From NCBI RefSeq assembly GCF_026210795.1, contig NC_089430.1, forward strand, positions 5,332,001-5,396,000: DNA of 64,000 nt, in the 5' to 3' direction. How positions within the stretch are numbered: the stretch's first letter is position 1; every line of letters begins with the position of its first letter. This DNA comes from Rhizophagus irregularis (lineage: Eukaryota; Glomeromycota; Glomeromycetes; Glomerales; Glomeraceae). Positions 49,557 through 62,800 of this stretch are shown here, one piece after another. Below the pieces are notes generated by a model. That model was given only the letters and a program-made list of their open reading frames with translations. It was not told where the DNA came from and ran no database searches. The position numbers were made by a program, and so were the translations under genes.

Positions 49557-50040
49557 AAATAATCTTGATTAATAGTATTAAAATAAATATTTTTACGATA
49601 CAGTAAAATTACAGTTTTTCTGTATAAAACTCAAAATTGGTATTCTAAATCTAACTTTTAAGATTAATTAAAGTTGTAGACCTAATAAAGTTATACATAA
49701 TTACAAATTTACAGACTTATGTAATGAATGGATAAGTCTCACACCTTAATTTCGTGCTTAATTTTAACGATTTTAACAGTTTATCTATGTATGACTCAAA
49801 AACGGCATTCTAAATCTACTTTTTAAGATTAATTATATTTGTAGCCCTAATAAAGTTACATTTAATTGCAAATTTACAGACTTTACGTAATAAATGAATA
49901 AGTCTCCCGCCTTAATTTCGTGCTTAATTTTAATGATTTTAACAGTTTATCTATGTATAACTCAAAATTAGCATTCTAAATCAAACTTTTAAGATTAGTT
50001 AAATTTGTAGCCCCGATAAAATTACATATAATCCTTGCAT
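49557..50040. repeat. Three about 167-bp repeats; first unit is inverted at 54180-54300
   Basis: Starts of ACTCAAAATTGG-type blocks lie at about 49629, 49794 and 49962. Each is followed by CATTCTAAATCTAA, TTTTAAGATTA and a CTTAATTTCGTGCTTAATTT block. The first about 115 bp also occurs in reverse complement at 54180-54300, so the two may be ends of an outer element. Confidence 0.7.
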
Positions 50041-50104
50041 TTGGGATCTCTTTAATTAATAGCTCCAGAAATATTAAAAAAGTTCATAAAAGTCAAGAAA
50101 GTTT

Positions 50105-53100
50105 CTTTGCTGAAACCTATCGATTTTGAAAAATATGGTAGAAACATTTTTAAAATATGATCACCATATTGCATACGTATTTCTGTTAACTCTGTTGTAA
50201 CTCGATAACAGTAATATGTTAAGCATATGTCAAAAATATGAAATAAAAATATGTCTAGAATATGTTAAACATCAATCAAAAATATGATGAAAATATGTAA
50301 TAGGAATGTTTTTATTATATATCAAAAATATGTTGGAAATATGTAATAGGGATGTTTTCATTATATATCAAAAATATGTTGGAAATATTATAAATCAATT
50401 TATTAAAATAATCAAAAATTTAATTACATGTATACAATATCATATGGCACAAATGTTTCTCTCATCTATCAAAAAATTTAAAATACTATATAATTCTTAA
50501 TAATATTATTATCCATACCAATACCGCATTATAATAAAATATAACATCGATTTCCTTCATTATGCTCAGTATTATGTATTCCTACAATTGTGATAAAGAA
50601 TAAACGTGGAATGTGATCAACCAAGGTAATTGGAAAATTTTGAAACCACCGTAGTGATTCTTTAGCCTTCTATAAAATAAATATAAATAAAATGTTAATA
50701 TTATTTCATTAATAAAAAAATAGCTAAATAAATTAAGTTTTTAAAATCAAAACTTACCATCCAATCCACTCAAGAACCAGAATCCATTTCCTATAAAAAA
50801 GAGGAAAAGTTAAATATTATTTAAAAAAATTTAATTTTGAAATAATTTAATTTCAAAATTTTGAACTCACCATCCGATCAATTGGAAATCCATCCTATAA
50901 AAAAAAAAAGAAAAAAACAGTAATCACAATTTTTTATCATTTTCGAATTTATTTTCCCAAAAGTTTACCTTCATCTACTAATTTCGCACAATCCGAACAA
51001 TATAAAGACCAGTTATCATACTGGGAACTCTGATAATTGAGTCAAAGGAAAACATAAAATAAAAGAAGACGCTACTGTAATTAAACATCTTTCACAAGAG
51101 TTCTAAAGATAGGAGTCCTACTAAAGAAATAATTTTCAAAAATATTTTTGATACTCACTTGGGAATCTGGTGTCTACATCCGTCAGAGCTGATTTCCCTA
51201 CAAAAAAAGAAAAAATGTAAAAAAAAATTTTTTTCTTTAAAATTTTGAATTCCTATTTTCGAAACTTACAATCTTTGAGATTTCAGTTTTCCAAGTCGGA
51301 ACTGATTGAAAAAAAAAATGATAAAAAGTTTTTTTAAAAGTTTTGAGTTCAACTCGCCATTATCTAGAATTCCAGCTTTCAAGTCAGAGCTAATTTCCTA
51401 CAAAAATCAAACAAAAATAAGTTTTAAAAAAACTTTTCTTTAAAGTTTCAAATTTCTGTTTTTGAAACTTACCTATTCTACGCATCCAAACTTGTCTAAA
51501 AATATGAAAAAACAAGGCCAATTTCTTACTGAAATCCTAGTATCCAAGCCGTTTAAAAAAAAAAGCATTTTAAAAGACGAAATAGAGAAATTTTTTTAAA
51601 AAAACCAAAATCCATATCCAAAGAACTAAAAAGTCGCTTAAAAGAGAAAAGAAACAGAACATTAATAATTATTTCATTAAAGAGATAGGCCAGAAACATT
51701 CCTCTTACCAAAATCCTTGTCCAAAAATATTCAAAGAATACTGAAATTTACATCTGTCTAAAAAAAAAGAAAAAAGTGAGAAAAAGGGAAGTACATGAAA
51801 GAGAGATAGGGAAAAAATGAAAAGAGGGAAAGGGAAATTATAAAAGAGAGGGAAAGGGGGAAAATGAGAGAGGAAAGTTTACCAAAAAAAAGTTTATGCC
51901 GAAAAAAGTTTAACTTTTTTTTAAACTTTAACTTTAGACTTTTTTTAAAGTTATACTTTTTTTTAAAAAAAAGTGATATTGTTATATTGCTAATATTAAA
52001 TCACATGACGCGAATTTATTACAATAAGTTTGTATAACCGAAAATTTGAACTTTTTTTTCCCACTTAAAATACTTATTTATATAAACTTTTTTCCTTTTT
52101 TTTCACACTTTTTTTTCCAACTTTCTATAACCTAAAAATTTTTTCTTTCCTATAGAAATATTATTATTTTAGTAAAAGCTTTTTTTCAATGGAAGAACCA
52201 TTTATAAAGGAACCAGAAAGTATTATATAGTACATGAAAATTTTGGTTTTCTTTTTACTTTTATTTTTTTGATAAAGTATTACGTTTTACTACTAAAAAA
52301 AAAATATATAATAAATCTTTTATCAGAAAATGGCCCATATTTTATATTGTGAGTCAAAATAAAGTCATTCAAAGGATTTGTGGCTGATATTGTTATATTA
52401 TCATGTTTGGCTATGGGTAGCTTTTCTCTTTAGATGGATCTAGATGCGTAAAATTTGGTTGGTATATTGATCGTATCGGCTGTAATTTTCCCGGGATCAT
52501 CTGTACAAGTCACTGTTATGCAAATCAATTGATATCATGTGATTATAAACAAAAAAAGAAAGTATTTTTTTTTTATTTAATTTGATTGTTTACTAATTGC
52601 TCATTTATCTATTTTATTTTTTTAGGATACATTTTATTAGCGGTGCAAACATTCTGGATTTATTAGTATAAAGTATAAACAGACTTGTTAGAGGTCATAA
52701 GCTATCCCACCAGCTGGCAAAGTGTATGAAATTTCTTTTAATTCACAAAGAAAGCCTTGCTAAAGTCATCTTTAGTGTAGGTCTAGTAATACATTGCCTT
52801 AATTGAGCGTGGCTACGAAGTTTATGATTTTTAAATATATATTATATATCAATATTGATATCTTATGTTTGATTACACAATTTATTTACTATTTAAATTA
52901 AATACATTTTTGCTATATATCAATAAATTAACAATAACGAGTGTCCTTATTATATTATTATAATGCATTTTAATAAATTAGTGTTATGATAAATGGCAAA
53001 GCTAATCAAGATTTATTTTTTAGCATTAGGTAAATTGAACACAATTTGTATTTTCGTTAAAAGGATAAAATTATAAATTTTTATTTTTATTTTTTTAAAA

Positions 53101-53667
53101 AAAAATCATATTATTTAAAATTAAAAAAATTAAGGTTTCATATTGCCTTCATATAGCCAATATAAAGTAGTGATTTGGTAACTAAGACGAAAAAAATGCA
53201 CTAGCGATCAACCTTATAGTCACATGACAGTCACATGCTAGAAGCAGTTATTCATATAACAACAACATATTCAAAATATATTATTCATATATCAACAACA
53301 TATTCAAAATATATTGTTTGTATATCAACAACAGTATTCAAAATATGTTATTCATATATCAACAGCATACTTGAAATATATTAACAACATATTCAAAATA
53401 TTCATTATATCATTTGTTTAAGTACATGTTTTAACATACTTTGAAAATATTGTAAAATTATTTTATTCATATTACAAAAATATTTACTACACTATATTAG
53501 TTTAAGTTTAAATTTCAACATATATTAAAAATATTATAACATTATTTTATTAATATTACAAACATATTGCGTATATTAAAATATATAGAACATATATATA
53601 CCATCTGTTAGTAATATGTAGTGATTATGTCTGACATATTTTGTGAAAACCAGAGGTTTCTGCAAAG
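50105..53667. mobile_element. 3563-bp TIR element, copy A
   Basis: It begins CTTTGCTGAAACCTATCG and ends CCAGAGGTTTCTGCAAAG, imperfect TIRs of the form CTTTGCWGAAACCT. TTT flanks both sides (50102-50104, 53668-53670). Internal tandem ATATGTTGGAAATATG-type motifs near 50200-50400 and ATATTCAAAATATATT-type motifs near 53250-53420 are subterminal repeats, as in CACTA-like elements. It is the reverse complement of copy B at 59811-63377 and almost identical. No transposase gene is recognisable, so it is probably non-autonomous. Confidence 0.8.
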
Positions 53668-53796
53668 TTTGTGCTACGCAAAACAAATGTTTTACTTATA
53701 GATCGGCATAATGCATTTCTTCAATTTTAATATGAAAATCAAGTTTACACCACTTTTGATTATATGTTAACTACATGTTTTTACAATATAACATCC

Positions 53797-54175
53797 CATA
53801 ATTTTATCATGCAAGATACATTATGTTATATTCTTTTTATAAATCAATTTATTTTTACTGTTGCTATCATTTGCAACTTACCCAGGAATGAACGATTTAA
53901 ACCATCCAATATATTAACATTGGCATTAATCCCAGGACCAAATGATCCATCATTACATCGCATAAATTGCTCTGGTGCTATATTGGGAATTTTCTTATAA
54001 CAATAGTTTTAAATAATCTTAATTATAAGTAAAAAGTGTGTAAAATTACTGCGCCACAAAAATAATTAATTTTACTTATAATTAAGATTATTTAAAACTA
54101 TTGTTATAATAGTAAAAATAAATTGATTTATAAAAAGAATATAACCTAATGTATCTTGCATGATAAAATTATGAA
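53797..54175. repeat. Foldback structure, about 107-bp arms, left arm interrupted
   Basis: The right arm (about 54069-54175), reverse-complemented, matches 53797-53860 and then continues at 53997-54037. The intervening 53866-53996 is therefore an insertion into the left arm. The loop is about 32 bp and includes CTGCGCCAC. Confidence 0.75.
53866..53999 (+). pseudogene. Fragment of a Plavaka/Tnp2-like transposase
   Basis: The plus strand reads CNLPRNERFKPSNILTLALI then PGPNDPSLHRIN. NLPR..R(F/Y)KP.N(I/M)..LG(I/L).PGP.EP...(I/L)N is a strongly conserved block in fungal Plavaka and Tnp2-type (CACTA-superfamily) transposases, recognised from memory. Only about 40 codons remain and they sit inside one arm of a foldback repeat, so it is a relic. 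Confidence 0.65.
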
Positions 54176-54179
54176 ATGT

Positions 54180-54300
54180 ATTAATCTTAAAAAGTAGATT
54201 TAGAATGCTAATTTTGAGTTTTATATAGAAAAACTGTAATTTTACTGTGTCATAAAAATATTTATTTTTAATACTATTAATCAAAGATTATTTAAAACTG
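54180..54300 (-). repeat. Right inverted copy of the 49557-49690 repeat
   Basis: Reverse-complemented it matches the left copy over GATTAATAGTATTAAAA, TAAATATTTTTA, CAGTAAAATTACAGTTTTTCT and CATTCTAAATCTA with small differences. Together they enclose about 4.5 kb, including copy A and the foldback. Confidence 0.65.
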
Positions 54301-55277
54301 TTGTTGTGGCAATATTAATAAATTAATTTTTTTAAAAAATAAAATATTTGTTTATTATGGTATTAAAATATTTGAAAAATTATACCTGTTAGGATGTAAT
54401 GTTATATTATATATAAAATTAAATATTTTTTTTTATACATATATAAAAAATTTTAGAGCACATTATCTTACTATCTAGTGATCAGATTTTATTGATCTTT
54501 GACTTATTAGATTCATCTTATTAAGTCAAATCAAATGTTATAATTTTATAATTATTAGATTAATATTTATTATAAGATATCAATTGAAGTACTGTTAATT
54601 TTATCTTATAATCTAATGATCAGAAACTGATAATTTATAGCTCATTAGATTTATCTTGTTTAGACAAATCTAATGGTTATTAGATCATAAAAATTGGATT
54701 ATTATTGGCTGAGATATTACGGTTTGAAATTTTAATAGCAATTCAAGGGACATGCTTGCTGACCATAAAAAATTTAATAATAAATAACAGGTTTGCACAG
54801 TTTTTAATTGATTTAATAATTAAATGGTGCAAATCTGTTTTTTATTATCTAATCATTTAACAAGAAATGGTTCATGCCATTTCTTTATTAAACCATTAAA
54901 AAAATGGTGCATACCCATTATTTGTTATCAAATTACTAATTAAAAATAATGGGTTTACACCATATTTATTATCAAATTGCTAATAATTTAATAATGTAAT
55001 AATGTGAACTCTTAAAACTTCATAGATTATATAAATTAGTTCTAACCCTTACAATTTAAGGGATAGTTAAATAAATTATAATGTTTAAAAGCTCACTAAC
55101 TTGTACTTAATTACCCTAGTTATATATTAAGAACTTCTTAATAAACGTCAAATGTTAATTAGTTAATAGAATATCACAGTTGTAAAATACAGCTTTTAAA
55201 TTTGCGACAATAAATCCTTTTTGCATTAAGATCTAAATTATATTCACTCTACTATTAATTTTATTCTTTCATCACGC
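54301..55277. other. AT-rich; three consecutive small hairpins at 54770-54965
   Basis: AATAACAGGTTTGCACAG / TGGTGCAAATCTGTTTTTTATT, then AAGAAATGG..CCATTTCTT, then AATGGTGCATACCCATTATT / AATAATGGGTTTACACCATA form side-by-side stem-loops. No gene. Confidence 0.5.
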
Positions 55278-55280
55278 TCT

Positions 55281-55575
55281 CCCTATAAAAAAAGAAAATT
55301 CAGAATTTGTCCTGAAAAGTATGGAAAATGTCCGGAAATTTTCCATGCGTCCGGAAAACATTCGGAAACGGTCATGTTTTGGAACATTTTCCGGACGCTC
55401 GATTCTGGACAAATTCTGGACAAATTCTGGAGTGTCAAGAAAATGTCTGGAATTTGTGCGTCTGGAAAGTGTTCCAAAACATGACCGTTTCCGAATGTTT
55501 TCCGGACGCACGGAAAATTTCCGGACATTTTCCATACTTCTCAGGACAAATTCCGAATTTTCTTTTTTTATAGGG
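55281..55575. mobile_element. 295-bp long-TIR MITE with 3-bp TSD
   Basis: It starts CCCTATAAAAAAAG and ends CTTTTTTTATAGGG; the two halves are complementary over roughly 100 bp through GGAAAATGTCCGGAAATTTTCC, CCGGAAAACATTCGGAAACG and GGTCATGTTTTGGAACA. TCT flanks both sides (55278-55280, 55576-55578). The four overlapping small frames inside simply mirror the inverted repeat. The 3-bp TSD is compatible with Harbinger- or CACTA-type mobilisation. Confidence 0.85.
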
Positions 55576-55855
55576 TCTATGTATAAAAATTTAAAACTTT
55601 ATTTATTTTATCAATGAATATAAACATATATATAGTTAAATATGAAGTCATTACGACTTAAAATTCTACCTAACATATGTAGTTAAAAAAAAATTGCGAT
55701 TCAAATAATTACAGAAAAGCAAAAAAAAAAAAGTCAACGTTAAACAGAATTTTAAATTATAATGACAAATTTTTTTTGAATAAAAAAGAATAATTTTATA
55801 ATTAGTAAACTTGGTATAGCAGAAAAAAGCCAAATAAGGATATATAATCGTAATT

Positions 55856-55950
55856 TTATTCTATTCTAATTTTTTTTCTTTTACTCTCAGATTCGTCATT
55901 TTGACTTAAGAAACAATTTTTTCTTTTACTCTCTGATTCGCTGTTTTGAT
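55856..55950 (-). other. Terminal exon of kinase gene 5 with duplicated basic ESESKRKK motif
   Basis: After TTTTTTTTTCTTAG the frame (A|AT join) reads QNSESESKRKN, CFLS, QNDESESKRKKIRIE, stop. SKRK(N/K) occurs twice and resembles a short nuclear-localisation signal next to Ser/Glu (CK2-like) sites. Use of the exon depends on splicing at 56041; without it the frame stops after EEDSKY. Confidence 0.55.
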
Positions 55951-58900
55951 CTAAGAAAAAAAAAAATATTATATTAACTGTTAATTACGAATGAAAAAAC
56001 ATAAAGTTATTATAATTATTATGTAGAAATTAATATTTACTATCTTCTTCAATGTTCAATTGAGAAATATTGATTTGTGAAGATTCTATTTAATAAATTA
56101 AGACTTATTGTTAGTATTTTATGAACTAGATATTTTCAAAGTCATACATAAGTAAACTATTTACCGTTCTCATTAATATTCAATTGAGAAATATTAATTT
56201 GTAAAGATTCTATTTAATAAATTAAAGTTTATTATTAGTATTATATTGACTAAATATATTTAAAAAGCAGCAATTAATAAATATTTAATTAATACCTGAA
56301 AATTCCTTGCTTATTATATTATCGATTTGCTCATAATAATCAACAGAATTTTTAGGTTCAGGAAGATTATTGAAACTAAGCAATCTACTTGTATAAATAG
56401 CCCCTGAATGTGATTTATATGATATTCCCAAGCTAGTTGAAGGCTTAATATGAACTCGTGAATTGTTATTTATTTTTTCTGTTTCTTTGATTTGTTTCTG
56501 TAATTCAACTGTTTCATTATCACTTTCTTTATATTGCCATTTGCGTAAAATATTAATAACTTCTATTGCTGTTGGTCTATTTAGTTGATTTGCATCCAAA
56601 CACCTTTTAATTAACTGAACAATTAATTGGGGCACTTTAATATTAAATCTTGGTCTAAGTCCTTGACAAATTTTTATTGCTAAATAATTGTCATGGCTTA
56701 AATCATAATATGGAGGTAATCCAGAAATTAATTCATACATATTTATACCAAAACTGTAAATATCTGCAGCTTTTGTATAATTTTGTCCTCCTAAAATTTC
56801 AGGAGCTATATAAGGTAAAATACCATATATATTATTTTTTGATAAATTACAATTTGCAGGTTTACACAATCCCATATCGGTTATAGCAACATTATTTTCA
56901 TGTTTCAACATATTACCGATATGTAAATCTCGATGAATTAATTCCTTTTTATGAATAAAATTAAGCCCAGATACAATATCATCTAAATGTCTAAATATAC
57001 TTTTCCAATTTAATTCATAATATTTTATGTCCAAATATTTCCGTAAACTTCCATCATTTGCATATTTCAAAACCATTACATAATTTTCTGTTACTGGATC
57101 TTGAGTTATTCCATAAAATTTTGTAATTCTAAAATCATCATCTACTTTATGATGTAACATCATCTATATATAAAAGGTAAAAAAATAACTGATATTAAAA
57201 GTATAAATTGAAATTTTTTGAATAAAAATTTATTCATACCTCATTCATAAATTCTAATGTAATGTTTTTTGAATCATTTAAACTTTTCAAAGCTACATAC
57301 ATATTTTTATTATACCTTTTCCAAAGTTGATTTTTATCATCCCAATAACTTATATTTCCATTAATCCAATTTGCCTTATATACTTTACCAAATCCACCTC
57401 TTGCAATATATACAATATTACAAAATTTACTATAAGGTATCCATTCCAATGCATGTGATATTTCACTATTTTTATGAGCTAACAACTGAGTATCTTGAAT
57501 AAACTTATCAATATCCTTATTACCACTAGTCCAATATATAAATTTTCGTTGAAAGTATATTGAATTACATGCATAATTACATTTTTCACATATGTCATTC
57601 AAAACAACTATATAACTTTTTGTTTCTGGATCCTGAGTTATTCCATAAAATTCACGATTTATTTTAATCTATAATGTAATAATATATTAGAAAATTAAGA
57701 TTTTTATAATTTTGTTAAGTAATAGCTTATCAGTACTTTACCTTATTTGCAAATTCTAATGTAAAATTAATTGGATTATTTAAACTTTTCAAAATCACAA
57801 ACATATTAAGATTCCCTCTTTCCAATTTTTCATTTGTATCATTCCAACTAAATATTTTTCCATCAATCCAATTTGCTTTATACACTTTACCAAATTTATT
57901 TTCTTCAATATGTTTAATATTATACAAACTATCATAAGGTATCCATTCTAGTGCTACACTTATATCATAATGAGCTGACAGTTGTGTATCTTGAATAAGT
58001 TTATCAATATAATTATTGCCACTGGTCCAATTTTTGAAATTCCGTTGAAAGTATATTGAATTACAGGTATAATTGCATTTTTCACATATATCATCCAAAA
58101 CAATCATAAAGTTATTTGTTTTTGGATCTTGAGTTATCCCATATAATGTATGGTTAAATTTAATCTACAAATATATTAATATATTATTAGTAAAAAATAA
58201 TAGATTTTAAAATCTGTGCATAGTAATGAATCAATAAAGTAAATACCTCATTTATAAATTCTAATGTAAAATTAATTGGATTATTTAAACTTTTCAAAAT
58301 CACAAACATATTAAGATTCTTACTTTTCAATTTTTCATTTGTATCATTCAAACTACATATTTTTCCATCAATCCAATTTGCTCTATACACTTTACCAAAC
58401 TTATTTTCTTCAATATATTTAAAATTATAGACTCTATCATAAGGTATCCACTCTAGTGCTCCTTTTACATCTTTATGAGATGAAAGTTGAGTATCTTGAA
58501 TGAGTTTATCAATATCATCATTACCACTGGTCCAATCTACGAATTTCTGCCCAAAGTAAATGGCATTGCACAATTTATAGCATTTTTTACATTTATTATT
58601 CAAAACCATCATATAATCGTTTGTTTCTAGATCCTGAGTTATTCCATAAAATTCATTGTTTCTTTTGATCTACAATGTAATAATATGTTAAAAAAATAAA
58701 GTTTTTAAAATTTTGTTAAGTAATAAGCTTATCAGTATACCTTAATTGCAAATTCTAATGTAAGATTATTTGGATTATTTAAAATATTCAAATTCACAAA
58801 CATATTATGATTCTTTCTTTTCAATTTTTCATTTGTATCATTCGAACTACATATTTTTCCATCAATCCAATTTGCTCTATACACTTTACCAAACTTATTT

Positions 58901-59810
58901 TCTTCAATATATTTAAAATTATAGAGTCTATTATAAGGTATCCACTCTAGTGCTTCTTTTACACCTTTATGAGATGATAGTTGAGTATCTTGAATAAGTT
59001 TATCAATATCATCATTACCACTCGTCCAATCTATGAATTTATGTTGAAAATAAATTGCATTGCACAATTTATAGCACTTTTTACATTTATTATTCAAAAC
59101 TATCATATAATTTTTTGTTTCTAGATCCTGAGTTATTCCATAAAATTCATTATTTATTTTAATCTACAATGTAATAATATGTTAGAAAAAATAAAGTTTT
59201 AAAATTTTGTTAAGTAATAAGCTTATCAATATACCTTATTTGCAAATTCTAATGTAAGATTATATGGATTATTTAAACTATTCAAATTCACAAACATATT
59301 ATGATACTTTCTTTCCAATTTTTCATTTGTATCATTCCAATTACATATTTTTCCATCAATCCAATTTGCTCTATACATTTTACCAAGCTTGTTTTCTTCA
59401 ATATATTTAATATTGTACAATCTATCATAAGGTATCCATTCCAGTGCTTCCTTTGCATCACAATGAACTGATAATTGTGTATCTTGAATAAGTTTATTGA
59501 CATCATTATTACCACTGGTCCAATTTTCAAAATTATTTTGAAAGTGTATTACATTACATACATTATTACATTTTTCACATATATCTTTCAAAACGATCAA
59601 GTAATTCCCTGTTTCTGGATCTTGAGTTATTCCATAAAACTCATGGTCTTTTCTAATCTACAAATATGAAATATGCATAAATTATTATTAGTAAAGATAA
59701 TAAATTTCACATTCCGTGTATAGTAATGAATCAAATAAAATACCTTATTTATAAATCCAAATTTAACATTTTTTAAGTTATTTAAACTTTCCAGCTTTAC
59801 AACCATATTT

Positions 59811-62800
59811 CTTTGCAGAAACCTCTGGTTTTCACAAAATATGTCAGACATAATCACTACATATTACTAACAGATGGTATATATATGTTCTATATATTTT
59901 AATATACGCAATATGTTTGTAATATTAATAAAATAATGTTATAATATTTTTAATATATGTTGAAATTTAAACTTAAACTAATATAGTGTAGTAAATATTT
60001 TTGTAATATGAATAAAATAATTTTACAATATTTTCAAAGTATGTTAAAACATGTACTTAAACAAATGATATAATGAATATTTTGAATATGTTGTTAATAT
60101 ATTTCAAGTATGCTGTTGATATATGAATAACATATTTTGAATACTGTTGTTGATATACAAACAATATATTTTGAATATGTTGTTGATATATGAATAATAT
60201 ATTTTGAATATGTTGTTGTTATATGAATAACTGCTTCTAGCATGTGACTGTCATGTGACTATAAGGTTGATCGCTAGTGCATTTTTTTCGTCTTAGTTAC
60301 CAAATCACTACTTTATATTGGCTATATGAAGGCAATATGAAACCTTAATTTTTTTAATTTTAAATAATATGATTTTTTTTAAAAAAAATAAAAATAAAAA
60401 TTTATAATTTTATCCTTTTAACGAAAATACAAATTGTGTTCAATTTACCTAATGCTAAAAAATAAATCTTGATTAGCTTTGCCATTTATCATAACACTAA
60501 TTTATTAAAATGCATTATAATAATATAATAAGGACACTCGTTATTGTTAATTTATTGATATATAGCAAAAATGTATTTAATTTAAATAGTAAATAAATTG
60601 TGTAATCAAACATAAGATATCAATATTGATATATAATATATATTTAAAAATCATAAACTTCGTAGCCACGCTCAATTAAGGCAATGTATTACTAGACCTA
60701 CACTAAAGATGACTTTAGCAAGGCTTTCTTTGTGAATTAAAAGAAATTTCATACACTTTGCCAGCTGGTGGGATAGCTTATGACCTCTAACAAGTCTGTT
60801 TATACTTTATACTAATAAATCCAGAATGTTTGCACCGCTAATAAAATGTATCCTAAAAAAATAAAATAGATAAATGAGCAATTAGTAAACAATCAAATTA
60901 AATAAAAAAAAAATACTTTCTTTTTTTGTTTATAATCACATGATATCAATTGATTTGCATAACAGTGACTTGTACAGATGATCCCGGGAAAATTACAGCC
61001 GATACGATCAATATACCAACCAAATTTTACGCATCTAGATCCATCTAAAGAGAAAAGCTACCCATAGCCAAACATGATAATATAACAATATCAGCCACAA
61101 ATCCTTTGAATGACTTTATTTTGACTCACAATATAAAATATGGGCCATTTTCTGATAAAAGATTTATTATATATTTTTTTTTTAGTAGTAAAACGTAATA
61201 CTTTATCAAAAAAATAAAAGTAAAAAGAAAACCAAAATTTTCATGTACTATATAATACTTTCTGGTTCCTTTATAAATGGTTCTTCCATTGAAAAAAAAG
61301 CTTTTACTAAAATAATAATATTTCTATAGGAAAGAAAAAAATTTTTAGGTTATAGAAAGTTGGAAAAAAAGTGTGAAAAAAAAGGAAAAAAGTTTATATA
61401 AATAAGTATTTTAAGTGGGAAAAAAAAGTTCAAATTTTCGGTTATACAAACTTATTGTAATAAATTCGCGTCATGTGATTTAATATTAGCAATATAACAA
61501 TATCACTTTTTTTTAAAAAAAAGTATAACTTTAAAAAAAGTCTAAAGTTAAAGTTTAAAAAAAAGTTAAACTTTTTTCGGCATAAACTTTTTTTTGGTAA
61601 ACTTTCCTCTCTCATTTTCCCCCTTTCCCTCTCTTTTATAATTTCCCTTTCCCTCTTTTCATTTTTTCCCTATCTCTCTTTCATGTACTTCCCTTTTTCT
61701 CACTTTTTTCTTTTTTTTTAGACAGATGTAAATTTCAGTATTCTTTGAATATTTTTGGACAAGGATTTTGGTAAGAGGAATGTTTCTGGCCTATCTCTTT
61801 AATGAAATAATTATTAATGTTCTGTTTCTTTTCTCTTTTAAGCGACTTTTTAGTTCTTTGGATATGGATTTTGGTTTTTTTAAAAAAATTTCTCTATTTC
61901 GTCTTTTAAAATGCTTTTTTTTTTTAAACGGCTTGGATACTAGGATTTCAGTAAGAAATTGGCCTTGTTTTTTCATATTTTTAGACAAGTTTGGACGCGT
62001 AGAATAGGTAAGTTTCAAAAACAGAAATTTGAAACTTTAAAGAAAAGTTTTTTTAAAACTTATTTTTGTTTGATTTTTGTAGGAAATTAGCTCTGACTTG
62101 AAAGCTGGAATTCTAGATAATGGCGAGTTGAACTCAAAACTTTTAAAAAAACTTTTTATCATTTTTTTTTTCAATCAGTTCCGACTTGGAAAACTGAAAT
62201 CTCAAAGATTGTAAGTTTCGAAAATAGGAATTCAAAATTTTAAAGAAAAAAATTTTTTTTTACATTTTTTCTTTTTTTGTAGGGAAATCAGCTCTGACGG
62301 ATGTAGACACCAGATTCCCAAGTGAGTATCAAAAATATTTTTGAAAATTATTTCTTTAGTAGGACTCCTATCTTTAGAACTCTTGTGAAAGATGTTTAAT
62401 TACAGTAGCGTCTTCTTTTATTTTATGTTTTCCTTTGACTCAATTATCAGAGTTCCCAGTATGATAACTGGTCTTTATATTGTTCGGATTGTGCGAAATT
62501 AGTAGATGAAGGTAAACTTTTGGGAAAATAAATTCGAAAATGATAAAAAATTGTGATTACTGTTTTTTTCTTTTTTTTTTTTTATAGGATGGATTTCCAA
62601 TTGATCGGATGGTGAGTTCAAAATTTTGAAATTAAATTATTTCAAAATTAAATTTTTTTAAATAATATTTAACTTTTCCTCTTTTTTATAGGAAATGGAT
62701 TCTGGTTCTTGAGTGGATTGGATGGTAAGTTTTGATTTTAAAAACTTAATTTATTTAGCTATTTTTTTATTAATGAAATAATATTAACATTTTATTTATA

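Noticed and set aside
55272-55617. Four overlapping small frames with MSGNFPCVRK / MENVRKFS sequences on both strands
   Set aside because: They are the two arms of one inverted repeat read in both directions.
61768-62018. Opposite-strand small frames near the right of copy B
   Set aside because: Both overlap the same AT-rich segment, carry no motif and recur only because the element is duplicated.
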